Under the pieces are notes generated by a model that saw nothing but the letters and a program-made list of their open reading frames with translations, did no database searches and was not told the DNA's origin. A stretch of DNA of 49,388 nucleotides from JAGUXG01 sp043798435 (lineage in GTDB: Bacteria > UBA9089 > UBA9088 > JAGUXG01), in the NCBI GenBank assembly GCA_043798435.1, contig JAZDOR010000010.1, positions 1 through 49,388 on the forward strand, written 5' to 3'. The first letter of the stretch is position 1. Every line of letters begins with the position of its first letter. Positions 17,617 to 25,699 of the stretch are shown piece after piece. The translations under genes and the position numbers were made by a program.

Positions 17617-17759
17617 AGTAAAAATAACTTCTACATCTTGCTTGTCTTTTGCTCCGTCTTCTGCGTTGTGCCAAAGGTTACATAGCGTTGCTATGCGCCC
17701 TTTGGCACGCCTTGAATACGAAACAAAATCCTACGCAATATATGGAAGTTATTTTTACT
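17617..17759. repeat. 143-bp nested inverted-repeat element
   Basis: Perfect 15-bp ends (AGTAAAAATAACTTC at 17617-17631; GAAGTTATTTTTACT at 17745-17759). Inside is a second perfect stem, GTGCCAAAGG (17668-17677) with CCTTTGGCAC (17699-17708), capped by CATAGCGTTGCTATG. No coding capacity; a MITE-like element. Confidence 0.85.
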
Positions 17760-17790
17760 CACTTCCTTACCAATAGCTGAAGATTTTTCT

Positions 17791-17862
17791 GATACCTGAT
17801 ACCTTTTTTAGGTTTCAGGCTTCAGGTATCAGGTTTCAGGTATTCTATTGACCTGATACCTA
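17791..17862. repeat. Heptamer palindrome (AGGTATC/AGGTTTC family)
   Basis: GATACCTGATACC is followed by 7-bp words AGGTTTC, AGGCTTC, AGGTATC, AGGTTTC, AGGTATT, forming a hairpin. Related words occur at about 16530-16550 and, as CTGTCAG/CGTTCAG, at about 17565-17585. The remainder of 17551-18035 holds no recognisable gene. Confidence 0.7.
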
Positions 17863-18035
17863 TCATTATACCTATCCTTTGGCAAAATACTCAAGTAGAT
17901 TTCTAATCCTCTGAAAGGCTTGATTAAAGACTGATTGCTTTCTTGTTCAGGAAGAATTCTTTATAATCTGATATTGGCTTATCCTTAGGATTCTTCACAC
18001 CCCAGATTATAACCCAAACCCTTTCTGGGAGTCAA

Positions 18036-20315
18036 TTAAGGAATCACAGCCAGGACCTTCCTGGCATATTCATTGCTCGAGTCAAGTTTTATGGCCTCTT
18101 CAAAGGCTTTTCTTGCCTCCTTCATCTTTCCACTTTTGTAATAGGCAGAGCCTAAGTCATTCCACCACCCGGCATTTTTTGGCTCTATCTGGAGAGCTTT
18201 TTTGCACCAAACAGAGGCAGAGCCATATTCCTCCCTCTTAAAATAGATGAGGGCAAGGTAATGGCAGATTCCTCCTTGCTTTGGGTCTTCTTTAAGGGAC
18301 TGCGAAAATATCTGGATTGCTTTATCTGTTTGATTATTATTAAAGTATGCCTCACCAAGGTTGTTCAGCGTGCACATTCTTCCCCTGACGCTCTTCTTCT
18401 GATATTTCAGGGCACCAACATAAACCCCTACAGCCTTTGCCCAATCGCCTCTCTCACTGTAGAATACACCAAGGTTTGTTATTGTCTCAGGTGAGTTTGG
18501 GTTCTGCTTTATTGCTGAAAGGAGCGCCTCCTCTGCCTTTTTCAGCCCATCTGCTTCTCCCAGACTATACAATTTCTTATAAGCCGTAGCCATAGCCCCA
18601 TAGTATGAGGTGTTATTCGGGTCATATTTTATACATCCCTTCAGCTTCTCAATCGTCTCTTTAATAAGTTCCTTATTGCTCGTCTGGTTTAACCTGCTTT
18701 CATAGTTTGGCACAAGGAATCTGTGGTATGTCTCCTCCCAACCTCCAAGCATCGCATCCGCCTTCTCATAGAGGGCTATTGCCTCTTCCCGTAAGCCTGC
18801 AGCCTCATAGTTTCTGGCAGAAGCAAAGACCTTGTCTGATTCAAGCTGAAGGTTAATAACCTTTGATAGGCTAAAGAGCCCAAAGGCTAATAATGAGAAT
18901 ATAGCTATTCTAAGGGAGATACTTGCTATATCAGGTTTTGGCTTCTCCTCCTTCTGATATTGGTTCAGACCGCAGATTATCCCCATTCCTATCCAGAAGA
19001 GAAAGGTGTATTCAACCGAGTCAAAGTTGAACAGGTTTTGGACAAGGTAGCCTATAGATAAAGATAATAGTGCCAGGGTAATAAGCCTCTTTTCCTTTTT
19101 ATGAAGAATGATACTTATTCCAAATGAGAATAAGGCTATCCAGAGCCAGATATAAGAGGCGATTCCAAGCCAACCAGTAGTTGCTGTCGTCTCAAGGATG
19201 ATATTGTGTGCCTTGTCTAAGACACCACTCTCTAAGGTATAATAATCAGGGGAGATGTACCACGGGATAGCAAACTTCAGGCTGTCTGGTCCGACACCCA
19301 AGGGATGATGACGGATAAGCTCTAAGGCTGACTTCCAGATATAGATTCTAACAGCTGCAGAGCCAGTAAGGCTGACACCTCCCTTTTCATTGCTTTTGAT
19401 AGTCCCCTTTATCCTGTCAATGGGTGAGGTTTGTGGAAAGAAGAAGAGTGGAATTATACAAAGAACCAAAAGCCCAAGAATAATAAGAAGCCTTTTTTTG
19501 CTAAGCCTCATTGCCAGAAATATGAGAAAGAATAAGCATTCAAAAAATAACCCGAGCCACGCACCCCTTGTTTGGATAATGACTATGGCAAAGATGAAGA
19601 ATAGAAAGCCAAGAAAGAATAGAATTGTCTGAAGGATTCTGCCTATCTGAAAGAACCATTTGAGAATAGCACCCTTCTTCTTTGAGAGTTTTGAGTCTAA
19701 AGCCTCAATGCCTAAAGCCAGAGACAGGGGTGCACAGAGGACAAGGTAAGCAGATAAAAAGTTTCTGTTTCCAAAGGTTGAGGACTCTCCCATTTCAACC
19801 AACCAATTAGGGTCAAGGTTAAAGTGCTGGAGGACGCCATATCCGCCAGAGAGAAGCCCTGAAAGGACAGCAGAGGATAAAATCAGCCTTGCCTGCCACT
19901 TCTGTTTCACAAAATGCGAGGCTATGTAGAAGATGAGGATGTAGTTGATAATAGCGGTCAGGCCTTCATACCTGCTGTAGCAACCAAACAAGCTCACATA
20001 AGGATTTAAGGATTGAGTGGTGGCGATTGATGCGGCAATGAGAAAGGCAATAATTGGGAAAAACAACCTTGTCTTTTCAAGCCTTCCATAAAGGAGGGTT
20101 GTCCTGAAAGCAAAGAGAGCCAGAAGATAGAGGGTAAGCTTTCGCAGTAAACAAACCTTTGGCAGGACATAGATATTGTTCACGCTATAATCATAGTAGA
20201 GGGGAAGGAATAGGGTTATAGCTGAAAGTAGAAGGATTGCAGATGTATCTGTCAGTCCGCAGACAATCCTATAATACGGAAGCCGCTTTATAAATTTGTA
20301 TAGTTTTTTTAGCAT
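18036..20315 (-). CDS. O-antigen ligase-type membrane protein with C-terminal TPR domain
   Basis: 759 residues. Residues 1-480 carry about 12 membrane helices and the Wzy/WaaL-type long periplasmic loop (GSAAVRIYIWKSALELIRHHP, then GVGPDSLKFAIP and KAHNIILETTATTGWLG, with the conserved H and the R/H pattern of O-antigen ligases). Residues about 500-755 are tetratricopeptide repeats (TNLGVFYSERGDWAKAVGVY, NNLGEAYFNNNQTDKAI, NDLGSAYYKSGKMKEARKAF). It probably joins or polymerises polysaccharide at the inner membrane; the exact acceptor is unknown. The start lies inside the last codons of a restriction-gene fragment. Confidence 0.85.
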   Translation of the reverse strand: MLKKLYKFIKRLPYYRIVCGLTDTSAILLLSAITLFLPLYYDYSVNNIYVLPKVCLLRKLTLYLLALFAFRTTLLYGRLEKTRLFFPIIAFLIAASIATTQSLNPYVSLFGCYSRYEGLTAIINYILIFYIASHFVKQKWQARLILSSAVLSGLLSGGYGVLQHFNLDPNWLVEMGESSTFGNRNFLSAYLVLCAPLSLALGIEALDSKLSKKKGAILKWFFQIGRILQTILFFLGFLFFIFAIVIIQTRGAWLGLFFECLFFLIFLAMRLSKKRLLIILGLLVLCIIPLFFFPQTSPIDRIKGTIKSNEKGGVSLTGSAAVRIYIWKSALELIRHHPLGVGPDSLKFAIPWYISPDYYTLESGVLDKAHNIILETTATTGWLGIASYIWLWIALFSFGISIILHKKEKRLITLALLSLSIGYLVQNLFNFDSVEYTFLFWIGMGIICGLNQYQKEEKPKPDIASISLRIAIFSLLAFGLFSLSKVINLQLESDKVFASARNYEAAGLREEAIALYEKADAMLGGWEETYHRFLVPNYESRLNQTSNKELIKETIEKLKGCIKYDPNNTSYYGAMATAYKKLYSLGEADGLKKAEEALLSAIKQNPNSPETITNLGVFYSERGDWAKAVGVYVGALKYQKKSVRGRMCTLNNLGEAYFNNNQTDKAIQIFSQSLKEDPKQGGICHYLALIYFKREEYGSASVWCKKALQIEPKNAGWWNDLGSAYYKSGKMKEARKAFEEAIKLDSSNEYARKVLAVIP

Positions 20316-20458
20316 TTTTTCATTATTCTCTCTGTCTCTGATAGGGCAACAATCATTTTTTGGTAATGCTCAATGTCGGTATTGGTAAGGGTGCGACCCT
20401 TGCGGTCTTTCAGCCATTTTTGGGCTGGTTGGTAGCCGACTATGTAGAAGTGTTCCAT
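20309..20458 (-). pseudogene. C-terminal fragment of a type ISP/IIG-like restriction-modification enzyme
   Basis: 49 codons read VGYQPAQKWLKDRKGRTL and then TDIEHYQKMIVALSETERIM, the characteristic last segment of large single-chain restriction-modification helicase/methylases. The bulk of the protein is missing. It starts three bases past the restriction endonuclease stop and its stop overlaps the ligase start region. Confidence 0.65.
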
Positions 20459-20460
20459 AT

Positions 20461-21057
20461 TTAATCCTTCTTCTTTTCCCAGAATTTTCTAATTTTTTTG
20501 AAGTGATCAATTCGCTCTGTAATTTTCCCAATCTCTTTTGGGTAAAATTCCAAAAGGGTATCGCACAATTCTAACATCCATTTTTTGCGGCTATTTTTCG
20601 GGACGAGATTTACTACATTAGCATTAGCAATCTGAATTTGCCCCCAGCCGAGTGCGCCTATCGTCAAACAATCCCAGTCAAAAAATTCTATTGGTGCAAA
20701 AGTAACATGCTTAATAACAGCTTTTGTGCCTTCAATTTGATAATCGATTTTAAGAAGCAAGAAGTAATTTACATCTTCTTCATAAAATCTTGATAATCGC
20801 TCAACGGAAGTCAGGTTTGGCATATTAAATTTCGTATCTAATCTATGCGTTTTTAAATCAACAATATAGTAAAAACCGTCTTTGTCGGTAAAAGCAAGGT
20901 CAGCCATTGCACGACGCGCAAATGACGATGAATACTCACTTATTAAATCGCCAAGCATCTCCTTAAAATTTTCTACTATAATATTTTCGATAGCATCGCC
21001 AACTGCACGAGGACTATTCTGTGTTCTCGCGGAAAGAAAATCTTTTTGGTTATTCAA
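20461..21057 (-). CDS. Type II restriction endonuclease
   Basis: 198 residues from a TTG start. It sits behind a DNA methyltransferase, and its core MADLAF, then FYYIVDLKTHR, fits a PD-(D/E)XK nuclease (Asp, then D-x-K with Leu between). Recognition sequence cannot be told. The N-terminus looks short. The same frame stays open upstream (QFFILDKYKEIAEKIKALLN) to a TGA. An ATG at 21125-21127 in the neighbouring frame would read M-T-K-K and could join after removal of one A from AAAGAAAAG near 21115-21121. So a one-base frameshift at the 5' end is likely, or the TTG is used. Confidence 0.75.
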   Translation of the reverse strand: MNNQKDFLSARTQNSPRAVGDAIENIIVENFKEMLGDLISEYSSSFARRAMADLAFTDKDGFYYIVDLKTHRLDTKFNMPNLTSVERLSRFYEEDVNYFLLLKIDYQIEGTKAVIKHVTFAPIEFFDWDCLTIGALGWGQIQIANANVVNLVPKNSRKKWMLELCDTLLEFYPKEIGKITERIDHFKKIRKFWEKKKD

Positions 21058-21136
21058 AAGAGCCTTAATTTTTTCTGCGATCTCTTTATATTTGTCTAAA
21101 ATAAAAAATTGAACTTTTCTTTGTCATAATAGTTTA

Positions 21137-22141
21137 CTAAAATAAATTTTCTGATAGCTCGACTTTATTTTTCTTTCCATTCCCGTTCATTTGCTCGTTA
21201 AGTGTATTGCGTTCCCAAAATATGCCGTCTGAATATCCTTGTATCGCGTTTTCTTTTTCCGCCATATCTAATCGTTTTTCAGCAAGACAACAATAATGCT
21301 CATCAATTTCTATGCCAACATACCGACGACCAAGTTTTTTTGCAACAACTGAAGTTGTGCCTGAACCGAGGAATGGATCAAAAACAATATCATTTGGTTT
21401 TGAACTAGCCAAAATAATTTTGGCGACCAATTTTTCTGGTTTTTGTGTTGGATGGTCGGTATTTTCCTGCATTGACCAAAACGGAATTGTAATATCGGTC
21501 CAAATATTCGACGGGTGGGTAATTCTATACTTTCCGTTGTCGCTATCTTCCCAATCTTTCGGCTTTCCGTTTTCGTCTTTGTATGGTGCTATAACCTTAC
21601 GCTTCATCTTTACGGCGTCAACATTGAAATGATATTTATTGGAAAGTGTGCAAAACCAAATATCCTCAGAGCAATTTTTCCAATTGCTTTTTGCACCACG
21701 TCCTTTTTCTCGTTCAAAGGTTATGCGATTTTGTATCTTAAAGTATTTTTTCGCTACATTGAAAATTGCTCCTGATGATTTCCAATCACCGCAAATATAA
21801 ACAGAAGCGTGCGGTTTCAGTATCCGAATAAGTTTAGCAACCCAAGAATTAAACCATTGCTCGTATTTTTCTGACTCCATTTCTTTGAACGAAGTAAGAT
21901 TAAAGGTTTTATTGAGATTATAGGGCGGATCAACAAAAACTAAATCAACAAAACTATCAGGTAAATAATCTAATGCTTCAAAAATATCCTGATGTATAGT
22001 TTTGTTCTCAATTTCGAGAAGAGAAACGGGTTTGTTTATTTTTATCAGTCGTTTCTTAAAATTGGAAATATCGCTATTGCTCAATGTGATGGTTCTATTT
22101 CTTGGGGCTCGCTGTTTTAAGATTTTATTATCCATTGTCAC
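21137..22141 (-). CDS. DNA methyltransferase of a type II system (beta class, probably N6-adenine)
   Basis: 334 residues. The catalytic motif VDPPYNL (motif IV) precedes the AdoMet motif FDPFLGSGTTSVVAKKLGRRY (motif I), the beta-class order. DPPY favours N6-adenine over N4-cytosine. HPTQKPEKLVAKII before motif I is also typical. The GTG start at 22139-22141 overlaps the prfB stop; an ATG two codons later (22135) is an alternative. The restriction gene follows by about 10 bases, so the pair is an operon trailing prfB. Confidence 0.9.
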   Translation of the reverse strand: MTMDNKILKQRAPRNRTITLSNSDISNFKKRLIKINKPVSLLEIENKTIHQDIFEALDYLPDSFVDLVFVDPPYNLNKTFNLTSFKEMESEKYEQWFNSWVAKLIRILKPHASVYICGDWKSSGAIFNVAKKYFKIQNRITFEREKGRGAKSNWKNCSEDIWFCTLSNKYHFNVDAVKMKRKVIAPYKDENGKPKDWEDSDNGKYRITHPSNIWTDITIPFWSMQENTDHPTQKPEKLVAKIILASSKPNDIVFDPFLGSGTTSVVAKKLGRRYVGIEIDEHYCCLAEKRLDMAEKENAIQGYSDGIFWERNTLNEQMNGNGKKNKVELSENLF

Positions 22142-23212
22142 TTTTTTCCCATCAATTCTGCCATTAAGAAGCCGTCAAGCTCTCCATCCATCACTGCCTT
22201 TCCATTTCCAACTGTCCAACCTGTCCTGTGGTCTTTTACCTGGGTGTATGGCTGGAAGACATATGACCGTATCTGGCTTCCCCATGCTATATCCTTCTTC
22301 TCGCCACCTATCTTTTCCAATTCCTTTCTCCTCTCTCCCTCTTGCTGTTCATAGAGCCTTGAGTAGAGAACCTTCAGGGCATTTTCCTTGTTCTGATGCT
22401 GAGACCTTTCATTCTGGCAGGAGGCAACTATTCCCGTGGGAATATGGGTTATTCTGATGGCTGTCTCTGTCTTCTGCACATGCTGTCCGCCTGCCCCTGA
22501 TGACCTGAAGGTATCTATCCGGAGGTCTACCTCATCAATCTCCACCTCAATTGGGTTGGTTATCTCAGGCATAACAAAGACAGAAACAAAAGAGGTGTGT
22601 CGTCTTTTATTGGCATCAAAGGGTGAGATTCTGACTAACCTATGGATTCCCTTCTCCCTCTTCAGCCAGCCATAGGCATATTTTGCCAGGATAAGAAAGG
22701 TGGCTGACTTTATTCCAGCCACATCCCCTGGGAGAAGCTCCAGCATCTGGGTTTTATAGCCCTTTCTTTCTGCCCATCTAAGATACATTCTCAGAAGCAT
22801 TTGTGCCCAGTCGCAAGACTCTGTGCCACCTGCACCTGGATGAATGGAGATGATGGCATTGCTCTCATCGTGCTTTCCAGATAGGGCATAGGTGATGGAG
22901 AGTTCATCGGTCTTGTTCAGAAGCTTTTCTGCTTTTTGTTCTAACTCCTTTAATATTTCCTCGTCCTCGGCTAAGGAGAGAAGTGCTTTTATCTCTGACA
23001 ACTCAGCCTCTTGCGAAAGATACGGTTCGCTCTCTTTTTCCAAAGAAGAAAGCTCAGCCATCTTCTTCTGGCTATCCTGTTTTTCCCAGAATAGACTCTG
23101 GGCTACCTCTTCCTTGAGATGCGATATTCTGTTCAGTCTCTCGTCAAAGAAACCCCCGTATCTCAAGCAATCTTTCCCCTATCTTCTCTATCTTTTCTGT
23201 AAGTTCTTTCAT
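22138..23212 (-). CDS. prfB: Peptide chain release factor 2, with programmed +1 frameshift
   Basis: Recognises UAA and UGA stop codons and triggers peptide release. Codons from the ATG at 23210-23212 read MKELTEKIEKIGERLLEIRG and reach CTT TGA C at 23149-23143. Slippage by one base joins DERLNRISHL and the rest. Visible: the SPF tripeptide in RISPFDANKRRHTSF and the catalytic GGQ in SSGAGGQHVQKTETA. The total is about 357 residues, normal for RF2. The ribosome-stalling CGGGGG lies at the usual distance before the shift site. A type II restriction-modification pair is appended downstream. Confidence 0.96.
23143..23157 (-). promoter_or_regulatory. prfB: RF2 autoregulatory frameshift site
   Basis: CGGGGG TTT CTT TGA C on the minus strand: internal Shine-Dalgarno-like purines, the slippery CTT, the in-frame TGA at 23144-23146 and the following C. 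It matches the well-known E. coli arrangement; low RF2 makes ribosomes pause and shift. Confidence 0.92.
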
Positions 23213-23280
23213 TTTGAAATGATAAATGCTAATTTTGCTTTTTTACAATGAATATTGAAATTATATAAATTGTTTACTTC

Positions 23281-23400
23281 TTCTTACTTCTTATGCGGAT
23301 ACTAAACCGCTTTCTTACAGCGGATAGCAACTGGTTAATCTCGGATATGGCATGTCGGGTTCGATAATCCACGGTACTACGAATCACCGCCCGTTTGCCT
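23281..23400 (-). pseudogene. Gene fragment in cassette region, unidentified
   Basis: An open frame reads GKRAVIRSTVDYRTRHAI, then SEINQLLSAVRKRFSIRIRS to a stop. It looks like protein-coding sequence but has no start, and I cannot name the family. It lies downstream of the DUF6883-like fragment, in the same orientation. Confidence 0.3.
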
Positions 23401-23407
23401 TTTCATT

Positions 23408-23467
23408 CTAATGTAAAGTCAATTTTTTAATATCCACTACAGCGCGATTTGCATTGGGTATTTTCAT
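23408..23467 (-). pseudogene. N-terminal fragment of a DUF6883-like gene
   Basis: A start codon and 18 further codons give MKIPNANRAVVDIKKLTLH, then TAG. MKIPNAxRAVVDIxKL is the usual opening of DUF6883 proteins, small toxin-like proteins common in gene cassettes. The rest is lost. An attC-like boundary lies about 30 bases upstream of its ATG, as expected for a cassette. Confidence 0.45.
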
Positions 23468-23487
23468 CACATTGCCTTTAACTGTGT

Positions 23488-23504
23488 CCAGCGATTGGTT
23501 ATGC
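23488..23504. other. attC-like half site (cassette boundary)
   Basis: CAGCGATTGGTTATGC closely matches CAGCGATTAGTTAGAC at 23596-23611, the right arm of the next attC-like site. It is followed by CTTTTAATAGGTAACTGTCCC, which also follows the site at 24175-24181. Confidence 0.4.
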
Positions 23505-23552
23505 TTTTAATAGGTAACTGTCCCCTATTTCCTTTATTTCCTTAGAGAGTAG

Positions 23553-23611
23553 AACAACAATTGAGCTGAGTTGCAGTGTGAAACGTCGTCAGCTTCAGCG
23601 ATTAGTTAGAC
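23553..23611. other. attC-like recombination site behind the toxin gene
   Basis: On the minus strand it opens with GTCTAAC (fits the RYYYAAC box), continues CGCTGAAGCTGACGACG and later CAACTCAGCTCAA, the usual imperfect inner arms, but the closing GTTRRRY box is degenerate (GTTGTTC). It begins 15 bases past the ParE-like stop. Confidence 0.5.
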
Positions 23612-23626
23612 ACATTTTATATTTAC

Positions 23627-23914
23627 TCATAGTTTTGGTGGCAACAATCGTGCACTATGCAGTACCGCCAAAACATCTATTTGATCTGGTTTTATCCGGT
23701 AAATAAGCCGATATGGTTTTTCAATCATTTCCCGTATGTCTTCCGCTTCATATTCTGGTACCATTCGTCCTGACAGAGGAAAGATAGCGATCTGCTCCGA
23801 ACGTCGAGTTAATTTATCAACCATCCGTTGAGCATACACAGAAGAGTCTTGAGCGATATATTCGTAAATTCTCAGCAGATGCTCTAATGCTGTATTGGTC
23901 CAATGTACTTTCAC
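23627..23914 (-). CDS. ParE/RelE-family toxin
   Basis: 95 residues with the RelE/ParE fold pattern: VHWTNTALEHLLRIYEYIA, the central FPLSGRMVPEYEAEDIREM and the terminal strand PYRLIYRIKPDQIDVLAVLHSAR. ParE members poison gyrase; RelE members cut mRNA; the missing clear catalytic residues and the SGR...R pattern favour ParE. The start overlaps the antitoxin stop by four bases. The pair is enclosed by attC-like sites, so it is probably an integron gene cassette. Confidence 0.88.
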   Translation of the reverse strand: MKVHWTNTALEHLLRIYEYIAQDSSVYAQRMVDKLTRRSEQIAIFPLSGRMVPEYEAEDIREMIEKPYRLIYRIKPDQIDVLAVLHSARLLPPKL

Positions 23915-24099
23915 TTCGACAACTCGAACTTGGCACGAACCTCCTTTACATCAATAGTTCGACCAGCCTTGCTATCGGAAAGCCCAGCTTCGATGGTTTG
24001 CCGAACATAGATATCATACATTAAATCATCCCATGTTGCATTCTCCGGCAACTTTTCCAACAGATGGTACGCTTCCTGTTTAACATTAGAAGTTTGCAT
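23911..24099 (-). CDS. Antitoxin of the ParE-like toxin
   Basis: 62 residues. The N-terminal part (SNVKQEAYHLLEKLPENATWDDLMYDIYVRQ) is typical of short antitoxins paired with RelE/ParE toxins, and the C-terminal VKEVRAKFELSK should wrap the toxin. AAGGAGG precedes the ATG by a few bases. It is first in the two-gene unit, and such units usually repress their own promoter. Confidence 0.82.
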   Translation of the reverse strand: MQTSNVKQEAYHLLEKLPENATWDDLMYDIYVRQTIEAGLSDSKAGRTIDVKEVRAKFELSK

Positions 24100-24122
24100 G
24101 TTTTAACCTCCTTATTTAGTGT

Positions 24123-24181
24123 ATTTAACGATAGAGTTCAGCGGCGGCGTTTACGCCATCCGCTACAACAATTTATTAGGC
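24123..24181. other. attC site (59-base element)
   Basis: Exactly 59 bp. On the plus strand it opens with ATTTAAC (RYYYAAC) and closes with ATTAGGC (one base from GTTRRRY). The inner arms are GCGGCGGCG and CGCCATCCGC around TTTA, with a bulged base. This is the size and structure expected of a folded attC. It lies about 24 bases upstream of the antitoxin start, as the preceding cassette end. Confidence 0.7.
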
Positions 24182-24201
24182 TTTTAATAGGTAACTGTCC
24201 C
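24180..24201. repeat. 22-bp direct repeat at cassette boundaries
   Basis: GCTTTTAATAGGTAACTGTC followed by CC occurs here and at 23503-23524, each time right after an attC-like end. The GTAACTGTCCC part also occurs beside birA at about 13987. Confidence 0.8.
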
Positions 24202-24242
24202 TTTTTTATTGTCAACATTTCTTTTGCAATTGACTGAATTTA

Positions 24243-24522
24243 TTGAAGTTATGTAAACTGTTTACTTGCTTTCGTTGTTTACTTGCTTTCGTTTTGAAGT
24301 TATGTAAACTGTTTACTTGCTTTCGTTTACTTGCTTTCGCTTTCTTTACTTGCTTTCGCTTTCGTAAACTGTTTACTTGCTTTCGTTTTTATGTAAACTG
24401 TTTACTTGCTTTTATACTTGCTTTTACTTGCTTTCGTTTACTTGCTTTCTATTTACTTGCTTTCTACTTGCTTTCGTTTACTTGCTTTCTTGAAGTTATG
24501 TAAACTGTTTACTTGCTTTCTT
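24243..24522. repeat. Iteron-like array of GTTTACTTGCTTTC units
   Basis: More than a dozen copies of TTTACTTGCTTTC in direct orientation. At several points it is preceded by the palindrome GTAAACTGTTTAC (about 24256, 24306, 24364, 24392 and 24500), and three times by TTGAAGTTAT. A degenerate relative is at about 23262. No gene is encoded; the open frames here are a product of the repeat. It lies between the cassette region and the DUF2283 pair. Confidence 0.9.
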
Positions 24523-24535
24523 CCCTGTTTATGAA

Positions 24536-24766
24536 TTATGACACCTTGACTATTTGAGTCTTTACAGGGAGAACCCTCGAAGGTTTTCGCTCCCATTTTG
24601 CAAGGTAATTCAGTATCTCAAAACCTATTACACTACCATCTTCGGCAATTGAGTAAATTATCTCTTTGCCCACATCGCTCTCCTTGCAAAAAGCCTCCTT
24701 TTTGTCGCTTAAACGGATAAAGAGCGTATTACCTTTTTCGTCATATACTATCCTGATCGGCTTCAT
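24536..24766 (-). CDS. DUF2283 family protein
   Basis: 76 residues matching the DUF2283 pattern: IRIVYDEKGNTLFIRLSD at the start and VIGFEILN near the middle, with a sheet-rich small fold. Members usually sit beside a small nuclease-like partner, and the pair behaves like a toxin-antitoxin unit by position. It overlaps the upstream gene by 26 bases. Function not established. Confidence 0.75.
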   Translation of the reverse strand: MKPIRIVYDEKGNTLFIRLSDKKEAFCKESDVGKEIIYSIAEDGSVIGFEILNYLAKWERKPSRVLPVKTQIVKVS

Positions 24767-25061
24767 ATACTGTCACCCCCTTTTTAATCTTATCTGTTAA
24801 ATATGCCGTGATGATAAAACCATCTCCGTTAAGATGACGACAGACGACACATAAAAAATAATTACAGTAAGGAGCATAATAAAGGTAGACCCTTTTATCT
24901 TCTTTACTTAATCTGACATAAACAGGATTTTTTAATGCCTCTCTAATCTCTTCTTCTAATCCGCTTATTGACTCATGTTTATTGACTATATAGTCCCAAT
25001 ATTGTTTAGTCGTTCTAATGCACCGGCCAAGTTTAGAAACGACATCAATATAAACAGACAT
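24741..25061 (-). CDS. Partner of DUF2283; DUF4258/PBECR-like putative nuclease
   Basis: 106 residues. The segment LEEEIREALKNPVYVRLSKEDKR, then YLYYAPYCNYFLCVVCRHLNGDGF and ITAYLTDKIKKG, fits proteins that accompany DUF2283 and resemble RelE/EndoU-type folds. Conserved residues usable for catalysis (Arg, His, Thr) are present in the last strands. A toxin role is inferred from context only. Confidence 0.6.
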   Translation of the reverse strand: MSVYIDVVSKLGRCIRTTKQYWDYIVNKHESISGLEEEIREALKNPVYVRLSKEDKRVYLYYAPYCNYFLCVVCRHLNGDGFIITAYLTDKIKKGVTVYEADQDSI

Positions 25062-25121
25062 ACTCTATTAACTCCCAACACCTCATTGTATTACCCAACA
25101 ATCATTTTGAAATTTTCATCT

Positions 25122-25331
25122 TTATAGCCCAAAATCCTTAGATTGCAGAGCCTCATCTATCTCTTCCACGCTTTCCTTGGTTATCTTTGGTAGTTTTCTT
25201 AATTTCAGTCTCAGTTCCCGTTTGTTATCAGTACAATCTAAAGCCTCCTCCTGGGTAATCTTTACTTCCCTACAAAGGTTATATAGATGCTGATTAAAGG
25301 TCTGCATCCCATCCTCTGTCCCTTCTTCTAT
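25122..25331 (-). pseudogene. pilT: C-terminal fragment of PilT-type retraction ATPase
   Basis: IEEGTEDGMQTFNQHLYNL, then CREVKITQEEALDCT is the conserved end of PilT/PilU twitching ATPases. The ATPase core (Walker boxes, about 300 residues) is absent, and the homology begins within the 3' end of the protease gene. An internal ATG could give a 61-residue peptide, but this is a remnant. Confidence 0.65.
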
Positions 25332-25699
25332 GGCATAATTGTCATTTCAATATTTTTATCAAGGTAAACTCTAAATTCATCCAGAAATTTTCTACCTATC
25401 AGATAACTCCCCTTTCCATAACATATAATTTCTCCCCTCTTCTCCATTCCATTATCTTTACTGCCATCTTTCTGTATTCCATATACCTTAACCTTACGAT
25501 TGTAATAGACAGAACCCCATTCTATCTTATTGCCTGCTAATGTTAACCTCATAGGAGCATCCCCTTTTCCTAATATCTTTTCATACTCTTCAGGAAGGAA
25601 TAAAAATCCTTCAAACCCAGTATCAACATAAGCCTTCTCAACTATTTGTCCTTCCAAAAGCTCAATTATCAAATATGGGTAAACACGACTAATTATCAT
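25328..25699 (-). CDS. Clan AA (retropepsin-like) aspartic protease
   Basis: 123 residues, the length of a single retropepsin lobe that works as a dimer. The active-site loop is AYVDTGFEG (D-T-G), followed by a hydrophobic strand (FLFLPEEY), a flap-like region, and YLIGRKFLDEFRVYLD, the counterpart of the ILG motif. Its start lies inside the 3' end of the receiver-DUF5678 gene (11-bp overlap). Clan AA proteases in bacteria often neighbour DUF5678 genes; here DUF5678 is fused to a response regulator. Substrate unknown. Confidence 0.8.
   Translation of the reverse strand: MIISRVYPYLIIELLEGQIVEKAYVDTGFEGFLFLPEEYEKILGKGDAPMRLTLAGNKIEWGSVYYNRKVKVYGIQKDGSKDNGMEKRGEIICYGKGSYLIGRKFLDEFRVYLDKNIEMTIMP

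Noticed and set aside
23340..23400. tRNA-like GGGTTCGATAATCC segment
   Set aside because: No matching acceptor or anticodon arms around it. I saw no tRNA or rRNA gene anywhere in the window.
24243..24503. Open frame encoding LLAFxxCF repeats
   Set aside because: Pure product of the TTTACTTGCTTTC array; no ribosome site and no normal amino-acid composition.
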